From: Candidatus Methanobinarius endosymbioticus
Lineage (GTDB): Archaea; Methanobacteriota; Methanobacteria; Methanobacteriales; Methanobacteriaceae
DNA: 61,699 bases
NCBI GenBank assembly: GCA_003315655.1
Contig: NIZT01000008.1
Coordinates: forward strand, 1 to 61,699
Reading direction: 5' to 3'
The notes under the pieces were generated by a model. The model searched no databases. It had not been told where the DNA came from and worked only from the letters and a program-made list of their open reading frames with translations. Numbering within the stretch: position 1 is the first letter of the stretch; every line of letters starts with the position of its first letter. Of the stretch, positions 40,042 through 52,082 are shown piece by piece. A program made the translations under genes and the position numbers.

Positions 40042-43000
40042 TTATTTTTTATATTTTTTAGGAATAATAAGTCATATAAAACCTAAAAACACTATCATAA
40101 CTGAAATTAAAGGTATTCCTGTAGATTTCATACCTGCAAATACATTTTTATTATTATCTGGTTTTGATTCTGATGGCTCAGGAGGTTCTGGTGGTTCTGG
40201 AGGTTTTGGTTTAGCACTGTTTTTAACTCTTAATATCATGTTTTCACCATCAGTAATAGCTTGAATAAATTTTTCTCCAGTAATTTTTACTAAAAAACTT
40301 AAAATTGTATCACGAACATCTCCTTTGATATATTCACCATTGGATTCTTTGACAGTAACTTCAAAATAAGGTAATTTCATTGGATCATTATCAATTGGTT
40401 TGTTAGTAGTTAATATATAGGATAAATTTACTGTAGAATTATAATGAAACTCAAAGGTATCATTTATAATAATTTTATTGATATTTGCAGATAATTGAAG
40501 AACATACCAATAGTTCATGCTTAAATTATTACCAATATTGATAATTTTAGATTCAGCATTGTTTGTACCCCACCAATTTAAATTTGCATTAGTATTATTT
40601 CCAGAATTATTCATACCTATTTCGTTATTATAAATTCTATTGTAATTTATAGAATTATTGTTTCCTTGGATTTGTATTCCGTTTTTGATATTGTTTATAA
40701 TGTTAGAACTTAAAATATTGTTGTTATTCTCTTGAATTTATATTCCATTGTTTTTGTTGTTTGTTATATTGGATTTATTGATTTTGTTATTGTTTCCTTG
40801 GATTTGTATTCCATTGTTGATATTGTTTAGTATATTTGAATAAATAATATTATTATTATTTCCTTCAATAAGAATTCCTCCATTAAATGCGGAATTATTG
40901 TAACCTTTATTTTTTATTAAAGAATTAATCATTGTATTATTGTTTGAATTAGAATCAAAATGAATACCAAGTTTATTATTATTTGTATTCAATTCAATAT
41001 GGATATTTTTTGAACTTACTAGATAAAGTCCGGCAATATTGTTATTTGTAGTTGTTGTATTTGTTATTGAACCTTTTGTTACACCATATAATATAAATAC
41101 CGTATCCATTTTTATTACTTAAAATATCCTTTATATTAACAAAACCATCTGTATTATATATGAAAATACATGCGTTAGTAATTGCTGTTAGTTGTTGTGT
41201 TTTTAATTGTAATATTACCATTATTTCTGATATAAACACCATTAGATACATTATTGTTTGAGTTTTTTGTATTGGAAGGATAAATTAATAATTTCTATAC
41301 TTCCATTATTCAATAAAAAAATACCAGAAACAGCATTATTAACTGCATTAACATTGCTTATTTTAATATTTTTTGAGCTATTACTAGCAAAATACTATAA
41401 TCTCCATTATTATTAGAATTCACATTTTCAATAATAGTATTTCCTGTGTTATTTATTGAAATTCCTCTGTTTGAATTATCAGAAGAAATAAAGTTCTTAT
41501 TCATAACAGAATTTGCGCTGTTGGTAGTAAGAATACCAGTTCCTCCATTATTCAATGAACTAGAGTTATCAACTATAACATCTTCACGATTATCAAAATA
41601 TAATCTTGTACCTTGATTATTTTCTATTTTAGAATTATTTACATAAACATCTGATCCACTAGAAAAATACAAGCCATAAATATTATTAATAGCTTTAGTA
41701 TTGTTTACTATTGTTTTACCAGAGTTTCTTAAATGAACTCCTCTCTCATTATTTATCAAAGAAATATTATTTAAGTTGATTTTATCAGTTTGAACATCAC
41801 TAGATATACAGTATCTTGAATTATTTTCAAAAGTTGAATCATTAATGGTTACATTGTCAATAGTTCGTAAATAGATACCATAACCGTCTGATGCATTGTT
41901 AAAATTAGTATTTGAAGCATTCACATGAGTTATAGTAGCATTAGCTATTATATTGTTCAAATAAATTCCAAAGCCTGAATTGTTAGTTGCATTAACATTA
42001 TCAATTCTAATGTTTTTAGTATTATTATTAAGGTTGAATATAATGCCTGAACCATTGTTTCCATTAACTTGAGTATTGTTAATTAGAACATCATTTTGAT
42101 TATTCAAAAAGATTCCATATAAGCTATTCAATGATGCAACGGTATTATCAATATTAATAGAACTAACATTTGTCCCAATAAGAACCCTATTCCATCATTG
42201 TTGTTATCAATACTATCATATAATTCAAATTTTCCATTATTATTAATATTCATACCATAAATTAACAGTATTCTTAGTGGCTGTTATGTTTTTTAATATA
42301 GCATCACCTAAATTAGTTATACTAATTCCCATACTATTTGCAGAAGTATTAATATTGGTCAATAAAATATCGCCTTGATTTGAAGATATTATTCCATACC
42401 TATTTCCTGTTAAATTAGTATTAGTTATTTTAAGATTATTGCCATTTGTTGAAGAAAATGCATAATTAGTATTATAATGTCCATTAAGTTTATCTATATT
42501 AACTTCTTCATAATTACGTAAATTGATCCCATAACTATTATTTAACTGGTTGTTATATTAATTAAATCCACAGAATCCATTACTGAATCAAAAGCTATTC
42601 TTGTATGTTCATTGTTATTGAGTACTGAATTTTTTATATTAACTTTACCATTTCTAGACCTAACATATATTCCATAACCATCAACTGAATCATTCCCACC
42701 GACTCTTCTTTTATTATTTGATGTAGTAACTTGTTCTATGTCAACATCTCCATTATTATTTAAATAAACTCCGAATCCTACATTATTTGAAGCTTTTACA
42801 TTTTTAACTTTTACAGATTTAGAATTACTTCCTATAGTAACTCCAGTTAAATTGTTATTGTTAGATTCTGAATTAGAAACAGAAACATTGCCTTAATTAT
42901 TTATTAAAATTACATCTCCAACAGTATTATCATTAGTTTTTGTATTGTTAATCTCTAAATTTCCACTATTATTAGCATATATTCGTCTTGGGTTGTTAGA

Positions 43001-43560
43001 AGAATTAACATTATTAAGAATAGCATTATCACCATTTTGAACTCTAATACCATAATTTGAATTACTTACATTAGTTGAATCAAATATTTAATGAACCATT
43101 ATTGTTGCATAAATACCTGCAGCACTAGTATTATTTATACTCAAATTACTTAAATTTAAATCACCAGTATTCATTGCTCTGATTCCTTGAGAATAATTGG
43201 AAATACGTAGGCCTGAAATATTAATATTTTCAGTTAAGCTGTTTATATATAAAGCAGTTCTTGTACCACTTACCAATTATATCAACTACTCCATTAACTA
43301 TAATTGTAATTGAATTAGAAATAGTAATTGCTAAGTTGTTATAAATTCCTTCTTTAAATATTGCAGCTCCACCCACACCTAAAATATCATTTAAAAGATT
43401 TTGTATAGTTGAACTACTCATATTAGAATCAATAGTAACTGTGGTATTATTTCCTGCAACGTCTATAGAACTAATTGAACTTAATGTAATTATGAGAATT
43501 ATAATTATAAAAAGTGATTTAAGACAATCATTCTTAACTTTTAATATATCCCCACCTCCT
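40042..43560 (-). pseudogene. Large adhesin-like beta-helix protein, heavily fragmented
   Basis: Fragments in changing frames on the minus strand make up one former protein of about 1150 residues. GGAGGTGGGGAT at 43550-43561 is a strong ribosome binding site, but the following codon is ATA (43547) or TTA rather than a start. A signal segment (SLFIIIILIITLSSISSIDVAG) leads into repeats of the type NNNxGIYLxNxxNVTINNT from 43400 to 40620, a final domain with NWWGTNNAESKI, a Pro/Glu-rich stalk (PPEPPEPPEPSE) and an anchor FAGMKSTGIPLISVMIVFLGFI broken by TGA just before the end. Such proteins bind host or partner cells from the pseudomurein wall. At least ten lesions are visible. Confidence 0.85.
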
Positions 43561-43870
43561 TTACAGTTTATAAGAATAAATTGTAATGTCATGATTTATT
43601 AGATAATTTCTTATCATAATTAAATCATTAACACTATTATTTTGTATATTATAATACTTAAGTTTTTAGCGAAGGCTATGTATATTTCTATTTTATAATT
43701 TTCATTTATCTAAATCATTTTAATTTATAAAATTATTATAATATATTTTATTTATTGAGTATTCTCTAGACATTTTATTTATTAAAAAAATATTAATATA
43801 ATAAATAATAATATTATTTAACTATAAATTAGATTATTATTTATTAAAAAATTAAGGTGGACATGATAAA

Positions 43871-44185
43871 ATGGGCGAAGAACCAAAAAATGAAAGAATT
43901 GAAAAAGCAAATGAATTAAGAAATAAAGCTATTAAAGATGGAAAAGATTTAAATGAAAATGATTTCTTATCTGAAAAAGCTTTTGATGAAAAATATCCTG
44001 AAGAAACAGTAGGATATCCAGAAATAAGTACTGAAGATAAAAATTTAGATTTAAAAGAGAAAGAAATTGAAGAAGCAAAGTCTGAGTCAAATGCTGAAAG
44101 AAGCTTAGAACAATTAAGAAATGAAAGAATTGAAAAAGATAATGAACTCAGAAATAAAGCTATTAAAGAAGAAGAAAATAAATAA
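43871..44185 (+). CDS. Small, highly charged protein with an internal duplication
   Basis: The 104-residue protein is rich in Glu and Lys and lacks a signal or membrane segment. Its first part, NERIEKANELRNKAIKDGK (residues 7-25), is repeated near the end as NERIEKDNELRNKAIKEEE, joined by an acidic linker with DEKYPEETVGYPE. It should be helical and soluble. I do not recognise it. AGGTGG ten bases before ATG 43871 is a good ribosome binding site, which supports expression. It stands upstream of the broken nitroreductase gene. Confidence 0.65.
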   Translation: MGEEPKNERIEKANELRNKAIKDGKDLNENDFLSEKAFDEKYPEETVGYPEISTEDKNLDLKEKEIEEAKSESNAERSLEQLRNERIEKDNELRNKAIKEEENK

Positions 44186-44321
44186 TTTTTTTCTTTTTAA
44201 AATTATTATTATTATTTTTTAAATCTTATTTTTAAAATCTATTACATTAAATAAATAATTAAATAGATAATTAAATAGTTAAATAAGTAAAACTATTAAA
44301 ATACTTTATTACTGTGATAAA

Positions 44322-44866
44322 ATGGAATTTAAAGATGTAATCAATCAAAGAAAAAGTGTAAAGAATTTTTTAGATGAAGAAATTAGTGAAAATGATTTGA
44401 ATACTATAGTTGAATCTGGAAAAAAACACCTTTTGCTGGGGAATTCCAGATAACTGTAATAACAAACAAAAATATTATTCAAAAAATTAATGACATGACA
44501 TTATACGGTATGAAAAATTCAGGAAATGAATTTTTAGAAGAATGTGCAGCTACTCCAGGCTACCAATCTTTATATGGGACTCTTGTTTTAGTTATTCTAT
44601 CTGCTCCTGATGAAAATGTTTATGGTTCATTAATTACTTCTTGTGTTGCTGAAAACATGATCCTTTCAGCTACTGATTTAGGATTAGGCTCTTGTTGCAT
44701 GATTTCTACAACAATTGCAATTTCACATCCTGAAACCAATTTAATTAAAGAAATTAATCTTCCAGAAAATTATAAACCAATTTGTGGGATAGCTATTGGT
44801 AAAGCTGGTGAAGATAATTTGGGCATGGAAAAAGAAGAAGTTGATAATGTTAATTTTGTTAAATAA
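44322..44866 (+). pseudogene. Nitroreductase-family protein, one frameshift
   Basis: ATG 44322 starts MEFKDVINQRKSVKNFLDEEIS, with the RKSVKNF segment that binds FMN phosphate. An A run at about 44422-44428 shifts the frame after VESGKK; the body then continues TPFAGEFQITVITNK and runs through GSCCMISTTIAI, LPENYKPICGIAIGKAG to 44866. The shape is a complete nitroreductase of about 180 residues, an FMN enzyme using NAD(P)H. The lesion is a single homopolymer indel, so inactivation is recent, or it is a sequencing error. The downstream frame begins without a plausible start until ATG 44495. Confidence 0.78.
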
Positions 44867-45099
44867 TTATAGATATTTTTATTTTTATTTATTTTTCATT
44901 AATATTTCTTTATTTTTTATAATTATTTTAGCTACCTAACATTAGTTAGATTTATATTTATTATTATTTCATTATATATTTCATTTTATTATATTTTATT
45001 ATTTTTTATTCATTTTTCTCCATATTTTTATTATTTCCACCTTATTTAGTCATAATTTTTTTTATTTTTTAAGTTTTTTGTATGTTCATTAAAAATTAA

Positions 45100-45375
45100 T
45101 TAATTTTCTTCAAAAGATTTTGTTGGATCTTTATGATCCTATCTTTTACAAGATAGATCTAAACACTCTCCACAATGTTTATATTCTTTTTCATTGATAC
45201 AACATTGATAAATTTCACAAATATCTATGTTTAAAAATTTTGTCCAAAATACTTTTCCTTGAATAGATGGACAACCTGCACAATCTTCAGGAAACCATTC
45301 GCAATCAGAACATACAACTCCACAACAACTTTCAATTTTATCCATAATATTATCCCTAATATTTTTTTTATCCAT
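45100..45375 (-). pseudogene. DUF3795 cysteine-rich protein with premature stop
   Basis: The open part (45375-45139) has the Cys pattern of DUF3795: CCGVVCSDCEWFPEDCAGCPS, then CEIYQCC and HCGECLDLSCKR. A TAG follows, and in the same frame 12 more codons (DHKDPTKSFEEN) end in TAA at 45100. Family members end with CEKY or similar and an acidic tail, so the TAG probably replaces a Tyr codon. The truncated protein of 78 residues keeps all cysteines and might still work. The function of the family is unknown; a metal or iron-sulfur site is likely. Confidence 0.65.
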
Positions 45376-45891
45376 AATAATTTTTATTTTATAAATTATA
45401 TTTTTTTAAATAAATAACCAATAAATAGATAAATAAATAATTGTTTAATTAAATAATTCTTTTAAATTAATTAAATAATTAATATAAATATTTAATATAA
45501 TTGATTAATATAAATATTTAAATTTTTTTCATTGAAATCTAAAATTATAATAATTATTAACTTTTTTTATAAATAATAGTTAAATTTCTTTTAAGTATAA
45601 TAAAAATAATGAGAATAAAATTATAATTTGATAAATAATATTTATTAGAGAAGTTCAATAATATTATTAATAGAAAATAAAAATTTATAGATAATAATTT
45701 TTATAGATAATATTTTATAGAAATAAAATTGATTTTAGAAATAAATTTTATCTTAAAATTAAGTTTAATCTTAGAATTAACCATTATTTTAGGAATAAAC
45801 TTTAATTTAGAAATATTTATTTTAAAAATATATAATTTATTATTATTTATAATTACCCATTTCATGTTATAATTGATAAAATAAGGACATT
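45376..45891. other. AT-rich intergenic region
   Basis: No gene is seen. The part from 45660 to 45830 is a string of degenerate TTTTAGAAATAAA-like words; an open frame over it is compositional, not coding. Confidence 0.5.
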
Positions 45892-45900
45892 GTGGTTCAT

Positions 45901-46626
45901 ATGTGGGATACAACTAAAGATTATAGACTTTTATTAGGACAAAAAACTATCGGTATGTTTGTTGGAACAGTTAGGAGTGGTAGTTTTAGAGGACGTTGGA
46001 ATAAGAAAATGGCTATTGAAAGTGCTGAAAATATGGAAAGTGATTTTCAAACATTGAATTATTCTTATTTAGATCCTGAAGACTTAGCTAATACTTTCGA
46101 AATAAGTACTTTGGAAGAAAAAGCAGATCTTGTTGTGAAATATTTGGGAGGAGAAGATTGGGCTCATCAATTCATGTCTCAAACTCCAAAAGAAGATAAA
46201 GAAAAAGTTGAAGAAGCTATAGCTAAAACAAGATTTTTCATTGATACTATTTCTGGTATAAAAAATAGAATTCTTTTTGGACCAATTAATGATCCTATTG
46301 TAGCTATTGATATTAAAATTGGAGAAATAATGAATGTTAGTAAACATCCTCTGAATGAAGGACTTATGATTTGTAATATAAACTTAGGGAAAAGAGCTAT
46401 TAAAGTTGTTACTAATGATTTAGAAGTTAAAGAAGGAAATAATGTAGCTATTGCAATGCTTCCTCCAGAAACATTTTCAGGAATAGCTAGTGAAGGAATG
46501 TTTTTAGGTGCAGGTGAAGGGATATTAAAAGATGTTGAAGGTGAACTTGGATCAATGCCTAAAGGTATTCCTTTAGAAGCTTTAAATGAAAGTAGAAATT
46601 TAATAAAAAGTTATTTATCTAAATAA
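45901..46626 (+). CDS. Protein with a tRNA-binding (EMAP/CsaA-like OB) domain
   Basis: From ATG 45901 the protein has 241 residues. The N-terminal half is helical and basic (TVRSGSFRGRWNKKMAIE, then a helix EDKEKVEEAIAKTRFFID). The C-terminal half, from about residue 135, is an OB fold of the tRNA-binding type: IDIKIGEIMNVSKHPLNEGLMICNINLGKRAIKVVTNDLEVKEGNNVAIAMLPP. It resembles the add-on domains of methionyl-tRNA synthetase. It should bind tRNA or RNA; the role of the first half is unknown. A GTG at 45892 with AAGGA close upstream is an alternative start. tiaS follows after 10 bp, pointing to a shared operon in tRNA function. Confidence 0.85.
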   Translation: MWDTTKDYRLLLGQKTIGMFVGTVRSGSFRGRWNKKMAIESAENMESDFQTLNYSYLDPEDLANTFEISTLEEKADLVVKYLGGEDWAHQFMSQTPKEDKEKVEEAIAKTRFFIDTISGIKNRILFGPINDPIVAIDIKIGEIMNVSKHPLNEGLMICNINLGKRAIKVVTNDLEVKEGNNVAIAMLPPETFSGIASEGMFLGAGEGILKDVEGELGSMPKGIPLEALNESRNLIKSYLSK

Positions 46627-46636
46627 AGGTGATTTT

Positions 46637-47905
46637 ATTCAATATTTCCATGTAGGGATTGATGATACAGATTTTCCAGAAGGAATGTGTACTACTTACT
46701 TAGCTTGTTCAATTATTAATCAATTAAATAATATTGGAATAAAAATTAAAGGTAATCCTCGTTTGATTCGATTAAATCCTTTCGCTCGTTTTAAAACTCG
46801 TGGAAATGGAGGAATTTCTTTTAAAATCAATTTAAAAGAAAATAATAACGAAAAAGTTAATTTAACTAAAAAATTGATTCTTGAAAATGTGGAAAAACTT
46901 TCAGAATTATCTTGTGAAAATACTAATCCTGGTGTAGTTTTTTATAAAGGCGAAATTACTCAAGAAATGAAAAATTATGCAATGAAAGCTATTTATTCGA
47001 TTATTTCTATAGAAGAAGCAGAAAAATTTGCAAAAAAAATCGGAGCTGAAATTTATAAGTTTAAAAAAGGTAGGGGAATCATTGGATCAATTGCAGCTAT
47101 AGCTTGCCCTCTTGAAGATTATACTTATGAACTTTTATCTTATAGAAATAAAGAAAATTATGGTAGAAAACGTTTAATTGATAAAGAATCAGTTTATTTA
47201 ATGGATAAAAAAACTACCGATACTTTTGAAAATATAGATTATAATAATGATTATATTGCTATTGAACCTAAAACTCCCTGTCCTATTCTTTATGGAGTTC
47301 GTGGTGAATCTATTGAAGGATTGAAATTAGCTAAAAATCTTATAAAAGTCAATGAACCTATTGAAAGCTATTGTATTTTCAAAACAAATCAACATACTGA
47401 TATGCATCTTCAAAACATTGATAAAATTTCTTCAATGGAAAAATATGGTTGTTATATTGTTAATGGCTATGTAAAAACTGATCCTCATGTGATTGAAGGA
47501 GGACATGTCTTTTTTACTTTAGCTGATGAATCTGGTGAAATAGAGTCTGCTGCATATGAACCTACTAAAGAATTTAGAAATAATATAAAAGAACTTCATA
47601 TGGGGGATCAAATTCAGCTGTTTGGTGGGATTGGTTGTGGTGGAACTTTTAACATTGAAAAAATGAAAATAATAAGTCTTAACACTAATCAAACATTTAA
47701 AAATCCATTATGTAAATGTGGAAAGAGAATGACTTCTGCTGGAAAAAATAAAGGATTTAAATGTAAAAAATGTGGAAATAAACTTCCAAATGGTGAAAAA
47801 ATACCTGTAAAAGAAGAAAGAATTTTAGTTGAAGGTAATTTCTATGAAACTCCTGTTACTGCTAGACGTCATTTAACTAAACCAATTTGTAGAATGAATG
47901 TTTAG
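46637..47905 (+). CDS. tiaS: tRNA-Ile2 agmatidine synthetase TiaS, with an apparent ATT start
   Basis: The protein modifies C34 of tRNA-Ile2 with agmatine so that it reads AUA. It starts with FHVGIDDTDFPEGMCTTYLACSI, the conserved TiaS opening, which lies before the first ATG (46685, codon 17). The frame needs a start at about 46637, where the codon is ATT after a good AGGTGAT ribosome binding site (46627-46633); no ATG, GTG or TTG is in range. The protein has about 422 residues, with the OB-fold region and a C-terminal zinc ribbon (CKCGKRM, then CKKCGNKLP). The body is intact. The function is essential in AUA-rich genomes, so translation from ATT is likely. Confidence 0.88.
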   Translation: MQYFHVGIDDTDFPEGMCTTYLACSIINQLNNIGIKIKGNPRLIRLNPFARFKTRGNGGISFKINLKENNNEKVNLTKKLILENVEKLSELSCENTNPGVVFYKGEITQEMKNYAMKAIYSIISIEEAEKFAKKIGAEIYKFKKGRGIIGSIAAIACPLEDYTYELLSYRNKENYGRKRLIDKESVYLMDKKTTDTFENIDYNNDYIAIEPKTPCPILYGVRGESIEGLKLAKNLIKVNEPIESYCIFKTNQHTDMHLQNIDKISSMEKYGCYIVNGYVKTDPHVIEGGHVFFTLADESGEIESAAYEPTKEFRNNIKELHMGDQIQLFGGIGCGGTFNIEKMKIISLNTNQTFKNPLCKCGKRMTSAGKNKGFKCKKCGNKLPNGEKIPVKEERILVEGNFYETPVTARRHLTKPICRMNV

Positions 47906-48099
47906 AATATTTTTTAATCTTATTTCTATTTTTAATTATTTAAAATCTATTTTCAAAATTATTGAAATCATAATATTTAAACAATATTATTTTTAAATTA
48001 TATAGTATAATTAATTTTTCATTATATTGAAATATTTTTATTTTTTTTAAATATTTTTCTTTATAATGAAAATAAAATAAACAAAGGGAATCGTTTTTT

Positions 48100-49313
48100 T
48101 TGATTAAAAAAGAACTATATCTAAATAAAATTAAACCTTATATAAATAAGAATATTATTAAAGTTATAAGTGGAGTTAGGCGTTGTGGCAAATCGACAAT
48201 TTTGTTACAAATTATTGAAGAGTTAAAAAAATTGGTGTAAAAGAAGAAAATATAATTTTAATAAACTTTGAATTAAAAAAATATTTTAATATAAAAAACA
48301 TATACCAATTGGATGATCTGATTAATAAATTGGTTAAAATAAATCAGAGAGATAATATTTATTTTTGATGAAATACAAGAAGTTGAAAATTGGGAAAAAA
48401 CTATTAATTCATATTTAATAGAAAAAAACATGATATTATATTACAGGATCAAATGCTAAACTTTTATCTGGAGAACTAGCTACTTATTTAACAGGGCGTT
48501 TTGTTGAAATAAAAATTTATCCCTTTTCATTTTTAGAATTTTTAGACTATAAAAGTCTTAATAGGAAAAAAAGCTCACAGAAAATAAAAAAGGTAAATTT
48601 AGATACTATAAAAATGAAATATTCTTAGAATATCTTAAATTTGATGGTATGCCATCTACATTAGAATTTGAAAAAATGAAAAAATCCAATATTTAACTGA
48701 TCTTTATAATTTAATAGTTCTATAAAGATATATTTAAAAGAAACAAAGTTAGAAATATAGACTTATTAGATAGAATTCTCCATTTTATAATGTCTAATGC
48801 GGGGGTCAACTATTTTCTGCAAACAGTATTATCAAATACTTAAAAAAAGATAAATTACACATATCAGTAAACACCATATACAACTATTTATCATATATTG
48901 AAGAAGCTTGTTTAATTAATAAGGTTAAAAGAGAAGATTTGGTTGGTAAAAAAATTTTAAATCATAGTGAAAAATTCTATTTCGTTGATTTAGGATTTAG
49001 AGAAGCTATCTATGGGAACAATGAACATGATATAGGGCAAGTACTTGAGAATATTGTTTATACAGAATTACTTAGAAAAGGATACAACGTAACTATTGGA
49101 AAATTTAGGGATAAAGAAGTTGATTTTATTTGTAAAAAAGTGGAAAAAATTATTTATATCCAAGTTTCATATATTTTAGCTGAAGAAAATGCTGTAAAAA
49201 GAGAATTTAAGCCATTAATTAATATTAATGATAATTATCTGAAATCTGTAATAACTACAGATAAATTCGACATGTTTAAACAAGGAATAAAACATATTAA
49301 TATTCTTGATTAG
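48100..49313 (+). pseudogene. AAA-family ATPase of the DUF4143 type, degraded
   Basis: TTG 48100 begins IKKELYLNKIKPYINKNIIKVI, then the Walker A GVRRCGKST. The frame then breaks near 48225 and several more times. The Walker B segment FDEIQEVENWEK, a middle with [13 protein letters not shown], and the DUF4143 C-terminal nuclease-like region (YFVDLGFREA, LENIVYTELLRKGYNV, FRDKEVDFIC) are found in order up to 49313. The last 124 residues (from 48939) are open. These ATPases are typically accessory genes of unknown function, and related groups link to toxin-like or mobile functions. At least five lesions make it a pseudogene. Confidence 0.8.
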
Positions 49314-49413
49314 AAGGAAACGTTATATAGATGAGCTTACTCTTATTTTATAAAATATCGTTTTATATGATGATATTAATTTGATTTTTAAAGATTTTAT
49401 CAATAATTAATAC

Positions 49414-51791
49414 TTAATTTTCCTTTTCATGTAAACACCCATCTAGAAAATTTCCTTTACTAAGATAAGAATGTGAAATAGAATAAATTTCTTCTTTTAA
49501 AGAATGTAAGTTTTTTATTTTTGTTGTTTAATCCATCTAAATATAATGAAATAATTTGTGAAGAATAATTTTCATCTGAAAATCTACAATCTAATATAAT
49601 AGAGCTAATTCCAATATCATTAATTCTTTTTAATTCATCTATTAAATATAAACAATCTTTATTTCTAAAATGGTTTTTCTATTAAAATCAAAGATAATTT
49701 TATATTTAAACCTTTTTCGTTTTTTTATCTTCTAGAATAGCATAATCAGAACTATCAGCTATATCCAAATTTTTTCCATTAATTAGTTGTGAAAAATCGT
49801 CTTTACTTACCATTATTTCTAAATTGTCATGAACTATAAGTTCAAAATCCAAATCTTTTGATCATATTTAGAATTTAACTCTTTAATTTCATTATATGAT
49901 AATTCAGAGGATAAAATCGTGCTATTAAAACCAGATTCTTTTAAATTTTCACAAGCAAAGCTATTCCATATATTGAGATTATGGTTTCCATAAATATTTG
50001 TTTCAAATAATTCACTAATTCCTACACTATCTGTCATAATAGATAATTGGATTCTTTTGTCTTTTAAATATGATATAAAATATCAAAACATTTATTATTT
50101 CATAATCAGATATTAATAATGGTAAGACCCAAACAAGTTCAATTCCCTGGATATTTAAAGATGCTTCAGTTAGAACCTCTCTAATATTTTTAAAATAATC
50201 ATTAGGATTATTGTACAGATATGAAGGATCAAAGTAAATTTTGTCTATAGGATATTTAGCTACAGTTTTAACTAGATTTATATTATCTACAAAAATTGAA
50301 ACTTTAGATAATTTCATTTTGTTATTTTTATTATTTATATAATTTTTATCATTTTTTGCACTCAAATCAACTAATGTTTGATTTTTAGAAGTTTTTATGG
50401 TGTTTGTAGATTTTAAAGTATTTATTTTATTAGATTTATAGTTTTTAATGAAATTATTTAATGTTTCTTTGGTTTGATTAACCTGGTTTTTTATTAGGTC
50501 TATAAAAATCTAATAATATTTCACTAGCTTGGTCTAACACTTTAACATTTCTTGTTGTATTAAAAACAATATGCTCATCATCTTGCTCTATAATTTCATC
50601 AATATAAATTCTTTTTATTTTATTTTGTCGTTTAAAAGCTATTCCGTCCCCTTGTTCTATTATAACAGGATTATTTTTATTTATTAAAATCTCTTTAACA
50701 GTTCGTCCTTCTTCATCTTCATCGGTTCTAGGATTTTTATTATTTTCTTTGTTCTGGTTATTATTCTTCTGATCATGATTGTTTTTTTGTTCCTTTTTGT
50801 ACTTTTTATTTTCATTATTTTCTTTGAATTCTTTATTTATATTTATAATATCTCCAATATAGAATCCTACATGCCCTGAACTTTCACGTCTCATAACATT
50901 TCCTGGATCTTGATTTAAGAGATAAAATTTGGTAAATTTTCTATTGAAAACTAAATTAAGGTTTTTTTATAATTCTTTTCATTTCTATCTTTATTTTTAT
51001 CTAAAAGATTTCTATAACTATTTACAATAGTTCCTACATAGTCTTCTGATTTCATTCTTCCTTCTAATTTGATAGAATCAATACCTGTATTAGCAAGTGT
51101 ATTTAAATCTTCAGAAACATTTAAATCAGGAGTGGAAAGTAAAAATTCTTTATCAACTTTATGTCCTTTGTATTTTAATGTATATTCTCTTCTAAATGGT
51201 TGAGTACAAGCACCTCTGTTTCCACTTCTCCCATTGTTTAATGAAGAGATATAACAATTTCCAGAAATTGAATAACATAAAGCTCCATGAGAAAAAACTT
51301 CTAATTCAAGATCAACGTTTTTTTTTAATTGTTCATTTATATTAGCAATTTTATCTATACTAAGTTCACGAGGAAATATAATCCTTGAAACTCCATTTTT
51401 AGAAGCCCATAATGCACTATAATAATTATTTAATGACATTTGGGTAGATGCATGGATCTTCATATGGGGAAAAATTGATTTAATTAATTTTAAAGCCCCA
51501 TAATCTTGAACAATAACAGCATCTACACCTATTTTATATAATTTAAAAATATATTTTACAAAATCTATTATTTCAAAATTGTTTATTAAGGTGTTTACAG
51601 TAACAAATACTTTAACATTATTTAAATGAGCATATTTAACACTTTGTTTAATTTTAGCTATATTAAAATTTTCTGCATATGCTCCTAGCTCCAAAACGTT
51701 TTCCTGACAAATAAACAGCATCAGCACCTAAATTCACTGCAATCTTGAAAACATCATATGATCCTGCAGGTGCTAACAATTCAATATCCAT
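49414..51791 (-). pseudogene. U32-family peptidase, degraded
   Basis: ATG 51791 starts MDIELLAPAGSYDVFKIAV, the classic U32 opening. A frameshift near 51715 leads to AYAENFNIAKIKQSVKYAHL. The body holds the signature ELEVFSHGALCYSISGNCYISS, then RSGNRGACTQPFRREY and GIDSIKLEGRMKSEDYV. A second frame contains a barrel-like domain (RRESSGHVGFYIG) with a Lys/Asn-rich insertion, and three further fragments lead to DGCLHEKEN and the stop at 49414. The original length was near 790 residues, as in U32 proteins with an extra domain. U32 members include collagenase-like enzymes and RNA-modifying hydroxylases (RlhA, TrhP). At least six lesions are visible. Confidence 0.82.
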
Positions 51792-52082
51792 AATTTAAAA
51801 TCTTCATCTATTATAAAATTGCTATATTTACTATATTTTTGTCATATTTTCATTTTATAATTAAATATAACTATTATAATAATCTAAATAACTATAAAAT
51901 AATTATAATATATAAATATAATTATAATAAAGTTAATTATGATAAATTTATGTTAGAATGTAAATATAATAAATAACAGAATTAATAACAAAATAAATAA
52001 CAGAATAGATTAATTATAATAAATTAATTATATTATTATAATAGCTAATCATTGAAATAATATATATTTTATTAAGATTTTC

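Noticed and set aside
45701-45913. 70-codon minus-strand frame rich in Ile, Lys and Asn
   Set aside because: It covers degenerate A/T repeats and has no start context or family-like sequence.
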